From NCBI RefSeq assembly GCF_025857195.1, contig NZ_CP109788.1, positions 124,001 through 188,000 on the forward strand: a stretch of DNA of 64,000 bases, given 5' to 3'. This DNA comes from Leisingera thetidis. Its GTDB lineage: Bacteria > Pseudomonadota > Alphaproteobacteria > Rhodobacterales > Rhodobacteraceae. Each line of letters starts with the position of its first letter. Position 1 is the first letter of the stretch. A program made the translations under genes and the position numbers. Shown here in pieces: positions 61,283-64,000 of the stretch. Under the pieces are notes generated by a model that was not told the DNA's origin, searched no databases, and was given only the letters and a program-made list of their open reading frames with translations.

Positions 61283-63504
61283 TGCGCGGCCTCGGTCTGA
61301 AGTTTGCGCTGCTGGCCCAGCTGTTGCACCAGCACCGGCGCCATCACCGCCAGCGCGGCGATGTCAGAACCGCCGGAGGGCGCCACCAGCAGCAGACCTG
61401 CGATGGCCATCAGCAGCCGCCAGATGCCGTTGAGCGGCGCCAGGAAGTAGGCCGAGACAGCCGTGGCGATGGCAAAGACGCCAGCGGCGCAGGTGACCGT
61501 GACCTGAGTGAAGCTCAGCAGTGTGAAGTGCTCCGGCAGCACGATCAGCATGGTGGGCGCGTAGACAAACACCATCGGCACCATCAGCTTGCCCAGCCCC
61601 AGGGTGAACGCGTTCAACCCGGTGCGGAACGGGTTGGAGCCCGCAATCCCCGCCGCCGCATAGGCCGAGGCGCAGACCGGCGGGGTGATCTCGGAAATCA
61701 CACCGTAGTAGAGCACGAACATATGGGTGGCGAGCGGCGGCACGCCCAGCTGGCTGAGGGCAGGTGTCGCAACCGCCACCAGCATGATATAGAGCGCGGT
61801 GGTCGGCAGGCCGGCCCCCATCAGGATGCAGGCCATGGCGATCAGCACCAGCGACAGGAACTGCTGGATCGACGGCTGGCTGAACGCCTCGATCGAGGTC
61901 CAGTCCAGCAGCGGCGCAATCGCTGCCGCCATATCCGCCGCACCGCCGGTGACCATGAAGCCGAGGCGGAAGCCGACGCCGGTGGTGTTGATCACACCGA
62001 CCACAATGCCCACCGCAGCGGACGCCGCACCCACCGCCAGCGCGTATTGCACACCGACGTGGAAACTGTCGAAAAGGTCGCGGAAGTTCTGGCGTTCATT
62101 GCGGTGCAGACAGCCCACTAGCGTCAGCGCGGCCAGCATCCCGGCCATCACCGGTGTGTAGCCCTCGCCGGAATAAGGCGACGCCTTCCAGAAGATGAAC
62201 CCGAGCAAGGCTAGCGGGATCACCATGGTTGCGGGCTTGTTGAAGGCGCAGAAGCCCACCACCACACAGAGGCTGAGGCCGATGAAGGCCGCCATATTCG
62301 GCGAATAGCCCGAGAACAGCACCAGAAGCAGCGCGATCAGCGGAATGATGGTGTACCAGCCCTCTTTCCACACGGCCAGGAACTTGGGCAGCTGATCCTT
62401 GGGGTAGGCGGTCAGGCCCAGCTTCTTCGCGGTGAAATGCACAATCGAGATCACCCCGATGTAATGCATCATCGCAGGCACAATCGCCGCAATTACGATG
62501 GTGGTGTAGGGGACCTCCAGATACTCGGCCATCAGGAAGGACGCCGCCCCCATGATTGGCGGGGTGATCTGTCCGCCCGCCGAGGCCGCGGCCTCAACCC
62601 CGCCCGCGAAATGGCCGGGGTAGCCCATCTTCTTCATGTTGGGGATGGTCAGCGAGCCGGTGGAGACCGTGTTGGCGATGGAGGACCCGGAAATGGTGCC
62701 GAAGAAGGCCGACGACACCACCGACACCTTGGCCGGCCCGCCGGTGTAGCGACCTGCCATGATCATCGCGTTGTCGACAAAGAACTGCCCCAGCCCCATC
62801 CGCTGCGCCACCACGCCGAACAGCACGAAATGAAACACCACGGTGGAGACCACCCACAGCGTCACGCCGAAAATGCCCTCGGACGGGAAGTACATGTTGT
62901 TGACGAACTGCTGCCAGTTGACGCCGGGATGCTTGAGGATCTGCGCGGGCATATAGGGGCCGAACAGCGCGTAGATCATGAACACCAGAATGATCAGCGG
63001 CAGCACAAAGCCGATTGTGCGGCGCGCGATCTCCAGCACTGTCAGGATCAAAACCGAGCCAAAGAACACATCGAGGCTGGAGGGATTGCCCTGCCGCAGC
63101 GCCTGTTCCGCGATGTCGAACCCGAACATGCCGAACCCGCGCCAGCTGACCCAGAGGAACAGTGCCGCCGCCATGCCGAGGCCGGCCAGCGCCCAGTCAT
63201 AGAGCGGCACATTGCCGGGGCGCAGCGGGTTGGGGCCGCGCCATTCCAGGCTGCGGGCGGATTTGATCAGCGGAAAGCCCACAAAGATGAACAGGAACAG
63301 GCCCGCGAGGTGAATGCCCATATGCGTATGGTCCACCGGCGTGCCGAAACCGGCCGTCCACAGGTGGTAAAGGGCAAAGGCAATGCTGGCCCAATAGATG
63401 AACCGCGTCAGCTTGGGTCCGTTGTCGCGCGTGTTCAGGGCGGAGTCGTATTGCTTCTCCAGCTCCTCCAGCGCCTTGGTGTCGAGATGGGTGTCCAGGG
63501 ACAT
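61279..63504 (-). CDS. TRAP transporter fused permease (4TM-12TM, TAXI type)
   Basis: 741 aa, about 18 transmembrane segments. The N-terminal DctQ-like 4TM part (about 30-180) is fused to a DctM-like domain with GTISGSSIANTVSTGSLTIPNM in split form, and GQITPPIMGAASFLMAEYL and MGAGLPTTALYIMLVAVATPAL. This is the permease type that works with TAXI binding proteins, one of which is encoded just upstream (63625). It drives Na+-coupled uptake of a carboxylate. A hairpin in the 120-bp gap may tune the ratio of binding protein to permease. Confidence 0.92.
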   Translation of the reverse strand: MSLDTHLDTKALEELEKQYDSALNTRDNGPKLTRFIYWASIAFALYHLWTAGFGTPVDHTHMGIHLAGLFLFIFVGFPLIKSARSLEWRGPNPLRPGNVPLYDWALAGLGMAAALFLWVSWRGFGMFGFDIAEQALRQGNPSSLDVFFGSVLILTVLEIARRTIGFVLPLIILVFMIYALFGPYMPAQILKHPGVNWQQFVNNMYFPSEGIFGVTLWVVSTVVFHFVLFGVVAQRMGLGQFFVDNAMIMAGRYTGGPAKVSVVSSAFFGTISGSSIANTVSTGSLTIPNMKKMGYPGHFAGGVEAAASAGGQITPPIMGAASFLMAEYLEVPYTTIVIAAIVPAMMHYIGVISIVHFTAKKLGLTAYPKDQLPKFLAVWKEGWYTIIPLIALLLVLFSGYSPNMAAFIGLSLCVVVGFCAFNKPATMVIPLALLGFIFWKASPYSGEGYTPVMAGMLAALTLVGCLHRNERQNFRDLFDSFHVGVQYALAVGAASAAVGIVVGVINTTGVGFRLGFMVTGGAADMAAAIAPLLDWTSIEAFSQPSIQQFLSLVLIAMACILMGAGLPTTALYIMLVAVATPALSQLGVPPLATHMFVLYYGVISEITPPVCASAYAAAGIAGSNPFRTGLNAFTLGLGKLMVPMVFVYAPTMLIVLPEHFTLLSFTQVTVTCAAGVFAIATAVSAYFLAPLNGIWRLLMAIAGLLLVAPSGGSDIAALAVMAPVLVQQLGQQRKLQTEAAQ

Positions 63505-63581
63505 CGGGGTCTCCAGTCCGGGGGCCTAGCCGGCGCGCGCCGTTGATCCGTGCTGCGGACAGGGGCGCCGGGAAACAAAAG

Positions 63582-63609
63582 GCGGCAGCAAAGCGCACTC
63601 TGCTGCCGC
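63582..63609 (-). terminator. Attenuating hairpin between TAXI protein and permease genes
   Basis: Reading leftward: 9-bp arms GCGGCAGCA / TGCTGCCGC with a 10-nt loop, followed by CTTTTGTTT. It is terminator-like but located inside the operon, where partial read-through would yield excess binding protein. Confidence 0.6.
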
Positions 63610-63624
63610 AGTTCAGGGGAGGAA

Positions 63625-64000
63625 TTACTTCAGCAGGCCGGCTTCGCGGTAGAAGCGCTCGGCCCCCGGATGCAGCGGCACGCCGATTCCCTCGACGCCA
63701 TCCAGCGCGGTTTCCAGGGTGATCGCCTTGCCCTTGGGGTGGCCGTTGTCGAGCAGTTTGCGGGCGGTATCCGACCACATCGCCTTGGTGATCTGATAGA
63801 TCAGCTCTTCGTCCATGTTGGCATTGGTGACCAGCATGCCGGAAACCGCCACGGTGTTCACGTCATAATCCACACCCGGATAGGTGCCCGCCGGAATGGT
63901 CGAGGGGATGTAGTAGGGCACGGTGGTATTGGCCTGTTTGACCTCTTCCGCCGACCAGTTGTGCAGCTCCATCCCCTTGGTGTTGTCGAGCTGGATCATC
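63625..64000 (-). CDS. TRAP TAXI-family binding protein, C-terminal part
   Basis: Only the last 125 codons lie in the window; the 5' end is beyond 64000. The visible segment shows the TAXI pattern: VPYYIPSTIPAGTYPGVDYD, then VAVSGMLVTNANMDEELIYQ, and the final LHPGAERFYREAGLLK, which is characteristic. Periplasmic location is known for the family; the signal peptide is not seen. It is upstream of the fused permease and forms the same operon. Confidence 0.88.
   Translation of the reverse strand, partial: MIQLDNTKGMELHNWSAEEVKQANTTVPYYIPSTIPAGTYPGVDYDVNTVAVSGMLVTNANMDEELIYQITKAMWSDTARKLLDNGHPKGKAITLETALDGVEGIGVPLHPGAERFYREAGLLK

Noticed and set aside
51652..63546. Long antisense frames across the ABC genes and the TRAP permease (for example 51652-53136 and 62437-63546)
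   Set aside because: The opposite-strand genes are complete and well supported; these are reading shadows.

Overview
The window is GC-rich, densely coding alphaproteobacterial DNA. The gene repertoire (three-gene and fused TRAP transporters, a non-pyrrolysine MttB-family protein, a GcvT-fused glycine-betaine-type oxidoreductase, ApbE/NqrM, many LysR regulators paired with catabolic operons) points to a marine Roseobacter-clade Rhodobacteraceae. Leisingera or Phaeobacter relatives fit best, but that is an inference from gene style and not from a search. No rRNA, tRNA, CRISPR array, IS transposase or phage gene was seen.

Layout. 1-0.9 kb: the 5' part of a small hypothetical gene and a META-domain envelope protein. 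1.1-7.4 kb: an 1844-codon Ala/Lys-rich helical protein ending in an HEVGH zincin-like domain, followed 22 bp later by a CpXC zinc-ribbon protein. This is the least explained module of the window. 7.8-11.4 kb: CBS-pair protein, small membrane protein, apbE and nqrM (Na+-NQR/RNF flavinylation and maturation, without nqrA-F here), and an orphan TolC/NodT-type outer-membrane lipoprotein. 11.8-23.2 kb: aldehyde dehydrogenase; a tightly overlapping hyuA-hyuB-aminotransferase-racemase operon; on the opposite strand an MttB-family methyltransferase and an MmgE/PrpD protein; then a LysR regulator. 23.2-26.4 kb: an AbrB-type antitoxin/Doc toxin pair with its operator, a long inverted repeat, and a dimethylglycine/sarcosine dehydrogenase-like gene.

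26.6-34.3 kb is an accessory zone with heavy gene decay. Fragments of a thioredoxin-fold protein, an LhgO-like oxidase, an AceE-like E1, an old yellow enzyme, a HlyD adaptor, an Asp/Glu-racemase-like protein, an internally deleted isochorismatase-family hydrolase and a pirin-like cupin lie among intact regulators (LysR, MarR) and an intact SMR efflux pair. The MarR and SMR genes share recognisable operator palindromes.

34.3-64 kb is amino-acid-centred catabolism. It holds an alpha/beta hydrolase and a cupin. Next is a LysR-TRAP-(DAO oxidase, 2Fe-2S protein, HcnB/OoxA-like subunit)-RidA cluster, likely for uptake and oxidation of an imino or D-amino acid or opine. An aspartate module follows, with a HypT-like LysR, aspA, a tandem double-domain Asp/Glu racemase and a Na+/dicarboxylate symporter; promoter motifs shared between its two ends imply one regulon. 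Then come a decayed LysR/racemase pair, a LysR with a five-component dipeptide ABC system and an isoaspartyl peptidase/asparaginase, and finally a minus-strand cluster of class V aminotransferase, racemase, DadA-like dehydrogenase, fused TRAP permease and TAXI binding protein (cut by the window end).

Taken together, the second half looks like a scavenging region for D-, iso- or otherwise modified amino acids and short peptides: uptake, racemisation or deamination, release of ammonia plus fumarate or oxoacids, and imine detoxification. Specific substrates cannot be read from sequence alone.
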